Assembly: GCA_030272585.1 (NCBI GenBank)
Contig: BSYQ01000005.1
Coordinates: 3,875,501-3,939,500, forward strand
DNA from: Bryopsis sp. KO-2023
Taxonomy: Eukaryota; Chlorophyta; Ulvophyceae; Bryopsidales; Bryopsidaceae
Length of the DNA stretch: 64,000 nt
Direction of reading: 5' to 3'
Each line of letters begins with the position of its first letter. The first letter of the stretch is position 1. The notes beneath the pieces are model-generated. The model was not told where the DNA came from, made no database searches, and saw nothing but the letters and a program-made list of their open reading frames with translations. This document shows positions 40,880 to 50,772 of this stretch, one piece after another. A program made the position numbers and the translations under genes.

Positions 40880-41299
40880 TGTTAGTCTTTTAGCGCTATA
40901 CGAGGTAGTTTGGGATAGAGCCGAGGGTGGCTGACGCATGTGGGTTCACGAGTAAGACAGATTAGACCCAGAGTTTGGGGCATGCGTCAGCGTACTACAC
41001 TTAGGGGTACTTAAGAGGCCCACTCGTTGTTTTGACATTCACTTTATTTTGTAAGAACTCGGGATTCGTGGGATTGGTGTGTTCCCGCTTGTGTGTGTGT
41101 TTGTGTGTGTGAGTGTTAAGTGTTTGCCTGACGCAATCACTTCCCAACCTAAGTGCTCTAGTAGCGTTCACAACCGCGCTAGCTAGAGAGTTGTCTAAAC
41201 CAACAAACCCCACAAGTATACTTGCGTTAGCCAGCAAGTTATCACGAATCCAACCAACACAGCCGACCACTATTGCGTCACCCACAAGCTTCACTATCA
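40880..41299 (+). repeat. 3' LTR of A2 (420 bp)
   Basis: Preceded by the same G-run tract as A1, followed by GTGAA and B1 integrase. Confidence 0.95.
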
Positions 41300-41304
41300 G
41301 TGAA

Positions 41305-41509
41305 AGTTCCACTGCGCCAGCATATCCCACTGCGGCCGTGGCAACGACTAGGGATTGATCTAGTAACACTAGAGGAGAGCACGGAGGGCTTTCATTATCT
41401 AGTAGTGGCGGTGGACTACTTCACGAAATGGGTGATGGCAGGATCCCTGCGGACAAAAGCGAGTGCTGAGGTGAGCCAGTGGTTCCTGGCCGAAGTAGTG
41501 CAAAAGTAA
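41305..41509 (+). pseudogene. Integrase of B1, truncated catalytic core
   Basis: Continues the frame cut at 31218: VPLRQHIPLRPW, then the first catalytic Asp in LGIDLVTL and VDYFTKWVM. It stops at TAA 41507, before the second Asp and the Glu seen in D (IITDNGSEF, NGLVERMNRE). No integrase homology follows, so the rest of the core and the C-terminal region have been deleted. B1 therefore cannot encode a working integrase. Confidence 0.87.
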
Positions 41510-41870
41510 GAAAAGAAACAGTGGGGGAAGGGTTTTTCCTTGGAAGGACTTTGTTTTGTTTTTGTGTGTGGGAGTGTTGAGAAGGAAACAGTGAAGTGTT
41601 TCCTGGGTTTTTCTGGGGGGTTTGATATAACTGGAACGGAAACAGTTTTGGTGTTTCCTTTGTGTTCGCTGTGAATTCTTTGATGTATAGAGTGTTTCTT
41701 TGTTTGGTAGTCTGTTTGGTGATGAATAAAGAAACAGTGATCAGTTTCTTTGCGTATGGAAATAGTGAAAGAAAAAAAAAAAAAAAAAAAAAAAGACTAA
41801 CCCCTTACGCGATAGCAGTGTGGTCGCCCTTGTGGGACACAAGGCTTTCCGGGGAGGGGAAGGTCACAGC
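41510..41870 (+). other. 3' noncoding region of B1 with poly(A) and G-rich tract
   Basis: GT-rich sequence, a run of 23 A (41772-41794), then GGGGAGGGGAAGG, the probable polypurine tract, and GGTCACAGC just before the 3' LTR. No coding potential seen. Confidence 0.65.
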
Positions 41871-41877
41871 TGTAACC
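41862..41877 (+). promoter_or_regulatory. Near-palindrome at internal/3' LTR junction of B1
   Basis: GGTCACAGC|TGTAACC. The left half differs by one base from a perfect inverse of the LTR start. Exactly this variant, GGTCACA, ends the element at 42458-42464. Confidence 0.8.
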
Positions 41878-42464
41878 TTCATTTTGAGGGTCAAGAGCAG
41901 GCGAAGGGTCTTGTGGAAACAGCCCATGCCAGAAACAGCTCTAGGAAAAGGATAGAAAAGGCAGAACTGTAAGAGAAAGTGGGTAGGAAACACTGGGACA
42001 GTTTAGCCGAAACAGACGCTGGCAGGACTGCTGGTTTAGGAGAAACTGCCACTTGAGCAGTACTGCGGTAGTCAGTTATAACGGTTACGAAGGGGAATGG
42101 ATTGATCTAGTGACAAAGGGCTTAGTCAAGGTTCCAAAGGGATCAGAGAAGACTAGGGTAGTGTTGGAATAGGTTGATCCATAGGGGTTGAGGTGACTGA
42201 TGCCTAGGAAGAACCTAGGATATAAAGGGCAGTGCTGTGGGTTAGGGTTAGGTTCCCATTCTGGTTAAGATTGTTCTTGCTGGAAGCACAGCCGATTGGC
42301 TTTGTAAAAGACTTCGTTTGGACGTGTTTTCCTTGTGTTTCGACTCCGTTTCCACCACTGCAACAGTTACAACAGCCACTACAGCCGCCAGACTGCAGAC
42401 AGTCACAGTGCTGTAGGACTGTGAGGGCCCATCGCCTGCGCGGCGCACCCATTTGTTGGTCACA
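41871..42464 (+). repeat. 3' LTR of B1 (586 bp plus 8 terminal bases)
   Basis: 41871-42456 matches the 5' LTR. TGGTCACA (42457-42464) follows, then the CCCAGC duplication and C gag. Confidence 0.93.
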
Positions 42465-42470
42465 CCCAGC

Positions 42471-43475
42471 AACCGAACTGATGGGAGAACTGCAGGAGCA
42501 TGCAGCATCGGAGCCTGTTTTGGCAGAAGTGGGCGTTATGGATCGGAGAGTAAATGGGCAAATTGACAGCCTAAGGAAGGAAATGCGTGATCACAAAATT
42601 GTAACGGATTCAAGACTTCGAGGAGTGGAGCAGCAAGTGAGAATATCTGGGCGGCAGTATAGCGAACTCAGGAGGATGATCTCCGCCTTGACAGAAAGGG
42701 TAGCAGATATGCGACAATCGGAAGAACCCGAGCTGGCAGGGGTGAGCCATGGCATTACTGAAGACGCTGGAGCGAATGGAATACTTACCAATGGAGAAAG
42801 AGGCCGGGGAAGGAACAGAGGAAATGAATGGAGGAGAAGGAGTGGAAGGATAGACATGAGCGAAGTCACGTGTTGGCATTGCTTAGACCTTGGACATTAC
42901 AGAAGAAATTGTCCCAACCGAATGCAGAGTTTCCAAGCAGAACTGGAAGATCAGTTGATTATGGATTTCGAGCAGACCGACCCAGTGACAGCAGCCATGA
43001 AGGAACCAGAGGAAGTCATGGCATCAATCTTGTACTCTGCTATGGATGTCGACAATGGAGCAATGGACAGTGCCCAAGGAAGCAATGGAGGGACTCCTGT
43101 GGATACGAGCCCAATACCCTCAGAACCGCAAGCAACTACTGCAGAAGATGTTGTAATGGAGGAACTGAAAGAGCAGCCAAACCTTGAATCAAAGAAAGAG
43201 CCAGAAGAGATTCCAAAGCGATTGCCGAAGCCAGAAGATGTGCCACAAGGATCCAAGCCAGTTGTGATGCCGCCATTGATGCATAGACCGATGCAAGTAC
43301 CATCGCCCAGAAATACCATGGCAAAGAAGAAGAAGATGGTCAAGAAATCAACAGTGAAGCCACAGGAGAAGCGCATGTTTACTACAGCGGAAGCCAAGAA
43401 GCTTGTGGAAGGACTGACTGCAGAAGTATCGGTAGCAAACCTTTGTCAGCACCACCCGGAGTTGATCGACGCATG
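42471..43475 (+). pseudogene. gag of C, middle part with zinc knuckle
   Basis: Continues C gag after the B1 insertion. It encodes a coiled-coil-like stretch (PVLAEVGVMDRRVNGQIDSL), a Gly/Arg-rich run and a CCHC knuckle (CWHCLDLGHYRRNCP), then a Pro/Glu-rich linker, as in D. The D element is inserted at 43475 within codons for the sequence LIDA-W seen whole in D2. Flanking CGCATG is duplicated at 56150. Confidence 0.87.
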
Positions 43476-44013
43476 TGTAACCACAAATAGGGTAACCTTG
43501 ACCGCTGGGGTCACCCCTGCAGCCGTACTTAACGGTTGTGATGGCGTTTCTGCAGAACGGGAACGGCGGAAGTGGGGACAGCCCCTCTTGAACTTGATCA
43601 CACGGCCTTTGCAAGGCACCTTACTCAGGACTCTTCACACAAGCTTTCTTACAACAAACAATAAAGGGTCCAAACCCGAATAAACACAAAAGCCTCACCC
43701 AGAATGTCCAATAACCTAAGATCAGCCATTAAATAGGCTGCCGCCTGACTCACCCTAGTCCCACTGATCACCTAGGATCCCACCTACTGATGGGGACTAC
43801 CTAACCTATCAAGCCTAGCTGATCTTCCTAACCTCCCTCAATCCCTTCCCTTAGTCTCTACCCCTAGGACCGTCCAACCTAGTCATTTCCGCAGCTGGAC
43901 TGCTACTTCCAGACTGTGGCTGGACTGTCCTAACTACCCCCCCTCTACCCGATAGCACTCTGGCCTTGGCCAGTGTGACGAAATCGGTGGAGGCGACGTG
44001 GTTTGGGGTTACA
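43476..44013 (-). repeat. 3' LTR of D (531 bp plus 7 terminal bases)
   Basis: 43483-44013 matches the 5' LTR at 55619-56149. The outer seven bases (43476-43482; GGTTACA on the minus strand) are absent at the inner edge of the 5' LTR. Confidence 0.93.
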
Positions 44014-44022
44014 GCTGTAACC
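44007..44022 (-). promoter_or_regulatory. Palindrome at internal/3' LTR junction of D
   Basis: GGTTACAGCTGTAACC, with the purine-rich GGGAGGAGGGGAGTGG leading into it on the minus strand (probable polypurine tract). Confidence 0.78.
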
Positions 44023-45075
44023 ACTCCCCTCCTCCCTGAACTTTTGTCCCCAAAAGTTTTAACATCCCCTCCCCTCTTTTCTGAACTGTTTCTGTGTCTA
44101 GACTTCCATTTTCAAGATAACTAGGGTCAGAACTGTTGGAGAAGTGGTGAATAGAAAGACCTAACTGCCTATTCAACCACTAAGTCCACAGATGCAGTGT
44201 CCCCAGTACTACAGAACAAGTGCTAAGTGCCAGTATGTTGGGATCCAAAATAAAAGTTTTTTTTTTTTTTTTTTTTTTTTTCCTTCTGATTATCACTTTC
44301 TACACAACAGGAAAAATGTCTGTTAACCTTGATAACACAAGCACAACACAATCCACAGCTGTTCCGTCAGCTTGTTCACTTCATCCCTAGAAATACTGAG
44401 CAACCTGCCTTCTCAACCAGCAGGCTTGTTCTCTTTTTTTTTTTTTTTCTTTTCCCGGTCCAATAACCAGAGGTTTCTGTTTTTTTATTTCCCCCCCCCC
44501 CCCCCCTTTTTCATGCCTTCCCCCAAAAAGATACCTAACCCATCAGACACCCACTCCTGCCACAGTGTTTTACTGCCTGCCCACTTCAGCAGCAGACAGT
44601 CTGATCTCTAACCCTCATAGCAACTTGAAATCATGTATCAAAAAGATTTAAGAAAGAACCCTGAACTCTGAACTCTTACTTTCTCTTCCTCACTTCCTTT
44701 TCTTTTCCATTCTTACTGGTCCAATCCAGTTCAGCTACTACTTTTCTTTGAGAAGGCTGTCTCCATAGCCATTCTCATGAAAACCAATAAAACAAAAACA
44801 AAAACAATAAAAGCAAAAACAAAAAGTCATCAAAAAGAGGGCCCTGAACTCTGAACTCTTACTCTCTCTTTCTCACTTCCTTTTCTTTTCCATTCTTACT
44901 GATCCAACCCAGTTCAGCTACTACTTTTCTTTGAGAAGGCTGTCTCCATAGCCATTCTCATGAAAACCAATAAAACAAAAACAAATAAAAACAATGAAAA
45001 ACAAACAGTCACCCCTCCCCCATTTTCCTTCCTTTTTCTTTTTTTTTTTTTTTTTCTTTTCACCTTCCCCCCTTT
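44023..45075 (-). other. 3' noncoding region of D: homopolymers and a 183-bp tandem duplication
   Basis: No gene seen. On the plus strand it has T25 (44257-44281), another long T run near 44436, a C run of about 17 near 44490, and T-rich runs near 45040; the minus strand (element sense) therefore carries A and G runs. A unit starting CTGAACTCTG at 44661 recurs at 44844, a direct repeat offset of 183 bp with a few substitutions. Confidence 0.7.
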
Positions 45076-48000
45076 TTAGGCTGTCGGCGGCGGCGGTGGT
45101 GGTGGTGGTGGCGGTCCTCCCTGACCTCCGCGACAGTGCTCCGGCGGCTCTCCTCCTGCTGCTGGATCGTCTGGACCTTCGTCTTCTCGGGGCCGCTTGG
45201 CTGCGCTGCCTCTCTCCAGGGGGATCTCGTCAGGGAACGGCCGACGGAGCTCGGGGTATCGCCCCCACATCTCCGCCGTCAGCGTGCGCCAGTATGCCGT
45301 CGTTGGGAAGTTTCTGGCTTCCGCTTCGCATCGCCAGCAGCGATTTTGGAAGACCTCGTCGGCGGTGATGCCAGGGCGATACTCCGGGATCCATGAAAGG
45401 TCCGCCGCCGGGATGTCCCCCAGCGTGAGTTCGCGTCCGCGGCAGAAGAGGTCGGGGCGCCGCAAGGCCACGAGGATGGCCAACACATCCTTGGCACACG
45501 CTTTCCAGGATTTTCCAAAGCGGTCTCGCGAGCAGTGTCGGTGGTGCCCGGGTGTGTTAGCAAACTTACAGGCGGTTGGGATGTACGCGTTGGAGCCGGG
45601 CGGTTTTGAACAACGGCTGCAACGCGTACCCATCCCTGGGGTGCCGCCGCCGCTGCTCTGGCCGTGCTGTCCCTTTCCATCACCCGGTGCTGTTCCGTCT
45701 GGGGGCCCTTCGTCCTCGCCAGTCTCCGTATCCGTTCCTGAAAAATCCAAGACGACCTTCTTGAGCTTCCCTTTTCCTGAGGCGAGTCTAGTGGTTGGGC
45801 CCTTCCTTGGCGCTCCTCCCTTCGATGCTGGAGTCCCGCTTTGGCTTAATCCCGGGGTAGTTCCTGTGGGAGTTCCTGCTCCGAACGCGAATGGGGCTTG
45901 GACATTCTGGAACATCTGGAAGGGGCGTGGTGGCCGAGGTCCCGCCATGGGTGGAGCTGGTGGTCTGATTGGCCCTGGTGGCAGCAAGACGAGTTGGGAG
46001 GCTGGAGGCACTTCCTCCGTCGTTGGGAGTTCAGCTGGTGGATCCTGGGGTCCTGCTTGCTCCGCTTGGTGGGCAAACGGAACTGGATCAGGTTCCTCCA
46101 CACGAGGCTGTGACACCCTCTCCTCCCATCCTCTCCGGTAATGCATCCCAGGCAGCGGCTGGTGTCCCGCCAACGATCGATCTCTTTCCTCCCTCTGCAC
46201 CTCCGCCCATTCCTGAGCCGACAGTGGCTGTGGATGTGGTGGGCTTCCTGGGATCACATCAGCTGGAGCTGGGGGTTCATCCTCTGGTGTTGTTGGCTGC
46301 TCCTCCCCCACTTTCTCCCCAGTCCCTGCTTCACTCCCAACCAATCCTGAGCCTTCCCCCACTGTGGTTTCCTCATGCTGCCCCCCTCCTGTGGCTGCTG
46401 TTGCTGCTGTGGCTGCTGTTGCTGCTGTTGATCCCTCCAGACCTCCTTGTCCAGGCTGATGGAGTGGCTGTTCTCCTGTTAATGTTGCTGTAGCTTCCTC
46501 CAAGTCTTCTGGACCCAACTGAGGAGGTGGCTTTCCTCCTTCCCCAATGTCCCCAGCCTTGAGGCTTTTCACCGTTTTCTTTCGTGGGTGGCTGCTTCGG
46601 GGGTGTAGCGATCCTTTTTCCTTCCCCGTCAGTTCCGCGATCCGATCCTTCTGGCGATCCAAGAGGTCCGCCATCTTCTTCATCCGCCTCCGTTGTTGCT
46701 CCCATTGATTCCACGGCACCATGTCGCAGGTAGCCTGCGACCCCTGATCCCGCTGCTCTTCTTCGTCGGTTTGGGTGGCAACATTCTGGGTTTCCGGCTG
46801 GGTCATATGGCTCGCAAGGATCGCCGCAAAGTACGCGGCCACTGCATCAATTTGCAGCTCCACCGGCAGATTTCGGAAGGTGGCCGGGAGTTCTACTGGT
46901 GGAGGTTGTGATGGCCCGGCTGCTGGAAAGGCGATCTCCACCATGGGCTCGCTGACCAACTCCTCCACTGTCTCCTCCTCCTGCAATCCATATTCCGCCT
47001 CCAAATCTGCTGTATCGAGGCTGCCGGATTCAGCCATGGGTGTGTCGTCATTTCCTTGCCCTGGTTGATTTCCGCCACCCCTTTGCGATGATCCACTGCC
47101 CCCTCGCTCTGGCTGATCGCCGCCACCCTCACGTGCGCCACCGATTGGCCCTACTCCGCCTCCGCCACTACTCAACACGCCGCATATGATGGCCAGGAAA
47201 CATACGAATCGGAACATGGTCGCTGGGCTCTCGAAAAGTGCAAATTCGTCTAACAATTCGCCGCCGCTGTCGGGTTTTTCTGCACTTCCGCCACGAGACT
47301 CCTCCACGTCCGTCCTCTCAATGAGGCGACACTGTACCCTGTCCACAGTCCATGCATCCCTTGGGGTCTGACCCACCTTTACCAAATCCCCACGTAATTC
47401 CTGGACCATCCATGGCCCCTGATTAAATTCCATCTCCTTGGGGTGGTAGGGGAACCGAGTTGAGCACAACATCACCATGTCCCCTACTTGCAGTTCTGCT
47501 GGAGCTTTACCCCGCCTGATCGTCTCCCAGAGGTGCCCCAGCTGCTGTTTGACCCTTGCTTTCTGCAAGGCTCTGGCAAGACTCCCCTCCTGAGCTTTCC
47601 TCTCCTCATTCATAAACCTTAGGGTGACCTGGCGCTGCAGCTCCACTGCATCTGCCCGGCGTAACTCCCCTCGCAATTCTGCTAAGCGTTCATTTCGTTT
47701 GGTTTTGGTGGAAAACTCCCGGAAAAACAATGCCTTGGCGGGGCTGAGTCCGGTGGAGGTGTGTTCCCTGGTGTTGATAGCATAAATCACCTCCTGCAGT
47801 TTCTCCGGCCATTGGGGCGTGATCCCGCCGCCACACTCCCTCCGCAATAGTTGTTGTATCTCCCGGTTCATTCTTTCGACCAGCCCATTGGTCTCCGGGT
47901 GGTATGGGCGTCCTTTCCTCAGCTGGACTCCCCACTGCTGTAGAAGTTCTGCCACCTCTCCTTCGAATTCACTCCCGTTGTCTGTGATGATGGAGGCGGG

Positions 48001-48567
48001 CGGTCCATATGGATGGAACACCGAGGCTTTCAGCCACGCCGCCACCGCAGAACTCCTCTTACTCGTTAATGCCCCGGCGATCGTCCACTTGGTGAAGTAG
48101 TCTACCATGACTATCACATATTTTTCTCCCGTTCCGGTGGTGGGCAGGGTGATCAAGTCCATACCCAGTCTCTCCCAGGCTCTTAACGGTATATGCTGCC
48201 TTAATGGGTGTCGTTCCTTAGGCGCTTTCTGACTTCTTCTGCAGCTGTGGCACGTCTGCCACACTTGTTCTACCTCTTTCCTTATATATGGCCACCAGTA
48301 TCTCTGCTGCACTTTCTGGCACAATCCTCTGCCGCCGATGTGCGCATTTTCTCTGTGGACTTTTCGGACCACAGTTGGCCTTTGCTCCTCTTTTGGCACC
48401 TCTAGCCATTCTCCTTGTTTACTCAAGCACTTGAGTGGGTGTAGATCTCCTCCCACCCATCGATATCTCTGACCCCTTTTTCGCACCCTCGCTTTTGCTT
48501 GTTTCTCAGCGGGTAATGCCGTTGTTTTCAAGAATTCCATCAGTTCCGCATCCGCCCATGGATCCAT
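45076..48567 (-). CDS. Integrase of D fused to a long accessory or envelope-like protein
   Basis: From ATG 48567 (Met-Asp-Pro-Trp, as in B1), 1163 residues. Integrase comes first: HHCC finger (VHRENAHIGG, TCHSCRRSQ), DDE core (LGMDLITL, IITDNGSEF, NGLVERMNRE) and a C-terminal domain ending near residue 420. In the same frame residue ~451 is a Met followed by a hydrophobic run (FRFVCFLAIICGVLSS) that looks like a signal peptide, so ATG 47217 may start a separate ~713-residue secreted product. The rest is Gly/Pro/Glu-rich with a C-terminal Cys/His cluster (CSRCSKPPGSN, HHRHCSRDRF, NRCWRCEAEA) and a poly-Pro tail. No membrane anchor is obvious near the C-terminus. Stops separate this frame from RT upstream. 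Confidence 0.88.
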   Translation of the reverse strand: MDPWADAELMEFLKTTALPAEKQAKARVRKRGQRYRWVGGDLHPLKCLSKQGEWLEVPKEEQRPTVVRKVHRENAHIGGRGLCQKVQQRYWWPYIRKEVEQVWQTCHSCRRSQKAPKERHPLRQHIPLRAWERLGMDLITLPTTGTGEKYVIVMVDYFTKWTIAGALTSKRSSAVAAWLKASVFHPYGPPASIITDNGSEFEGEVAELLQQWGVQLRKGRPYHPETNGLVERMNREIQQLLRRECGGGITPQWPEKLQEVIYAINTREHTSTGLSPAKALFFREFSTKTKRNERLAELRGELRRADAVELQRQVTLRFMNEERKAQEGSLARALQKARVKQQLGHLWETIRRGKAPAELQVGDMVMLCSTRFPYHPKEMEFNQGPWMVQELRGDLVKVGQTPRDAWTVDRVQCRLIERTDVEESRGGSAEKPDSGGELLDEFALFESPATMFRFVCFLAIICGVLSSGGGGVGPIGGAREGGGDQPERGGSGSSQRGGGNQPGQGNDDTPMAESGSLDTADLEAEYGLQEEETVEELVSEPMVEIAFPAAGPSQPPPVELPATFRNLPVELQIDAVAAYFAAILASHMTQPETQNVATQTDEEEQRDQGSQATCDMVPWNQWEQQRRRMKKMADLLDRQKDRIAELTGKEKGSLHPRSSHPRKKTVKSLKAGDIGEGGKPPPQLGPEDLEEATATLTGEQPLHQPGQGGLEGSTAATAATAATAATGGGQHEETTVGEGSGLVGSEAGTGEKVGEEQPTTPEDEPPAPADVIPGSPPHPQPLSAQEWAEVQREERDRSLAGHQPLPGMHYRRGWEERVSQPRVEEPDPVPFAHQAEQAGPQDPPAELPTTEEVPPASQLVLLPPGPIRPPAPPMAGPRPPRPFQMFQNVQAPFAFGAGTPTGTTPGLSQSGTPASKGGAPRKGPTTRLASGKGKLKKVVLDFSGTDTETGEDEGPPDGTAPGDGKGQHGQSSGGGTPGMGTRCSRCSKPPGSNAYIPTACKFANTPGHHRHCSRDRFGKSWKACAKDVLAILVALRRPDLFCRGRELTLGDIPAADLSWIPEYRPGITADEVFQNRCWRCEAEARNFPTTAYWRTLTAEMWGRYPELRRPFPDEIPLERGSAAKRPREDEGPDDPAAGGEPPEHCRGGQGGPPPPPPPPPPTA

Positions 48568-48753
48568 TCTCCTTTGACCTCCTCCTTTGATCACGGCAGC
48601 AACTGTGGCAAATCACGAAGTCCGAACGGTCACGGTGTTCCACGCTACTTTTTCGGGGTTCGTGTGGCCTTGCCTTCAGTCTAGAAGTACCCCCATTGGA
48701 CCAACAATGGTTCCTCTTTTTCCAGCCATGATCTTGAGATCCCCGGAAGATCC

Positions 48754-50770
48754 TTATGGACGAAGTGCTGTGGATCCACTGACTATCGGATGATCCAGTG
48801 GAACTGGAAGCCTGGTCAGTGCATCCGCATTCGCATTGCTTTTTCCAGCGCGGAACTCAATCCTGAAATCAAACTCCTGTAGGCGGAGTGCCCACCTCAT
48901 CAGTTTTCCCGTCAGTTTAGTGCCTGTCATCAACCACTGTAATGCCCGCTGGTCTGTCTGCAGCACAAATTCTGTGCCATAGATGTATGGCCTGAATAGG
49001 GTGCAAGCCCATACCACTGCCAGGCACTCCCCCTCCACTACCGAATAGTTCTTCTCCGCTGGGTTGAGTCTTTTGCTGGCATAGGCTACCACATGCTCTC
49101 TCCCTTGCTCATCCTTCTGGCAGAGTACTGCCCCCACAGCCTGGCTGCTCCAGTCTGTCTGCAGAGTGTATGGTAGGTGTGGCTGTGGTGGAGCCAGGAC
49201 TGGTTGATCGGTTATGCTTTTCTTCAGCCTCTCAAATGCTTGTTGTTGTCGTTCCCTCCATTCAAATGGCACATCCTTCTTCAACAACTCCGTCAGAGGT
49301 GCAGCGATCCTTGCATAGTCGCGCACAAATCTCCTGTAGTAAGAAGTAAGGCCAAGGAAGGACCTCAGAGTAGACACATCCACCGGTGGCTCCTGCAGCT
49401 CCACTGTGGCTACCTTCTTCGGATTCATCTTGATTTCCCCTTTTCCCACGATGTGGCCCAAGTAGAGTAGCTCCTCAAACCCGAAGTCCGATTTCCTCGG
49501 GCTGATCCTCAGGTTGGCCTCCTTCAGCCGCTGCAGCACCTCTGCCAAGATCTCCTGATGCTTTTCCCAAGTCTCCGCATAGATGATGATATCATCCAAA
49601 TACACGATCACCCCCTTCCACAGCATAGGTCCCAGTACCTCGTTCATCATCCTTTGGAATGTCGCTGGGGCGTTACTGAGCCCGAAGGGCATCACCACGA
49701 ACTCATACAGCCCCTCCTGTGTGATGAAGGCCGTTTTCTCCGCGGAGGCAGTGCTCATCCTGACCTGCCAATACCCTGATCTCAAATCCAAAGCGGTGAA
49801 GAACTTGGCCTCCGAGAACTGGTTGATCGCATCCTCTATCCTCGGGAGAGGAAAGCTATCTCGGGTGGTCACCTTGTTGAGCTTGCGGTAATCAACACAG
49901 AACCGCACCGACCCATCTGGCTTTGGAACCAAGACGATCGGTGAGGCCCACGGGGACTTTGACTTCCGCACCACTCCATCCAGGAGCATCCTCGCCACCT
50001 CCGATTTGACTACCTGGTTCTCCGCAAAACTGAACCGGTAGGGATTCTGCCTGATGGGGGGATGATCTCCGGTGGGGATCTCGTGGTATAAAATGTTGGT
50101 TTGCCCGACTTGATCCGAGGACCAAGCACAGGCATCGGGGTACTGCTGCAGAAGCTCCAGCAGCTCTTTTCTTTGGTGGGGGGTAAGATGGGGACTAATT
50201 TTCAGTTCTTCCAGTTTTTCTCTAAGTGACACCTTTTTCTCTTCCCTTTCCTTTTCTGTGGCAAACGTTTTATTTTCTACATCAGAAGTCCCAAGGGGAA
50301 CCACCCCTGCCCAAATCTGATTTTCCTGCAGCTGAACTGCTGCCTGTCCCATTTCCCTCAACCCAAACCTTTCTTTTCTTTCTCCTTTTTCTTTTCTTTC
50401 CTCTTCTTTTTCTGTTTCTTTGGCTTTCCTTTCCCCTGAATTTTCTTTTCCCTTTTTTCCTTTTTCTTCTCCCATTCCCTCCCTCATAAGGATTTCTGCC
50501 TCCACTGTTCTGCTATGGTTTAAGCATTGCATGGCCCATGAGTCTGGCCACAGACTCCTGGCCCTTTCTACTTCTTCCGTTTGGCGTTGCATTCTCGCTT
50601 CCTGCTCCTTGATCCTCCTGCCTGCTCGACGCCACTGTTCTCGTTTACCCGCACGCTTGCCACGCCGCCCTCTTCCCCTTTTCCCTTTATTCCCCTTTGT
50701 GGGACCGAACCACCTCCGCCACCCCTTCAGGTGTCGCCGAAGGAGGACGTCGGTGGCCGGCCCACTTAAA
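48754..50770 (-). CDS. Reverse transcriptase-RNase H of D
   Basis: The frame is -1 to gag and open back to the gag stop; the first ATG is 50592. The basic, Lys/Glu-rich first part (~200 residues) includes QRQTEEVERARSLWPDSW. RT motifs: [51 protein letters not shown]. RNase H: LQTDWSSQAVGAVL, EGECLAVVW, LQTDQRALQW, NADALTRLP. It ends at TAA 48754. Integrase lies downstream in the same frame but after three stops, so it needs its own initiation or spliced RNA. The frame is intact and close to B1. Confidence 0.92.
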
Positions 50771-50772
50771 AA
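50766..50772 (-). promoter_or_regulatory. Candidate -1 slip site at gag stop of D
   Basis: UUUUUAA, read GAU-UUU-UAA, with the stop in the A site. GTGG...CCAC can pair as a short stem right after it. The same site occurs in D2 (63799-63805) and, with UGA, in C (57221-57227). Confidence 0.6.

Larger units (their letters stand above)
31219..41299 (+). mobile_element. Element A2, full-length chromovirus in B1 integrase
   Basis: 420-bp LTRs that look identical, flanked by GTGAA (31214-31218 and 41300-41304). It is broken by solo LTR A3 (35784-36209) and has lost the protease domain by an internal deletion. Confidence 0.95.
13866..42464 (+). mobile_element. Element B1, full-length, carrying A1 and A2
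   Basis: Flanked by CCCAGC (13860-13865 and 42465-42470) inside C gag. Own sequence is 13866-17809, 27906-31218 and 41305-42464, about 8.4 kb. Order: LTR, PBS, gag-protease, RT-RNase H, truncated integrase, noncoding 3' region, LTR. Integrase lacks two of its three catalytic residues, so B1 would depend on another copy for integration. Confidence 0.92.
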
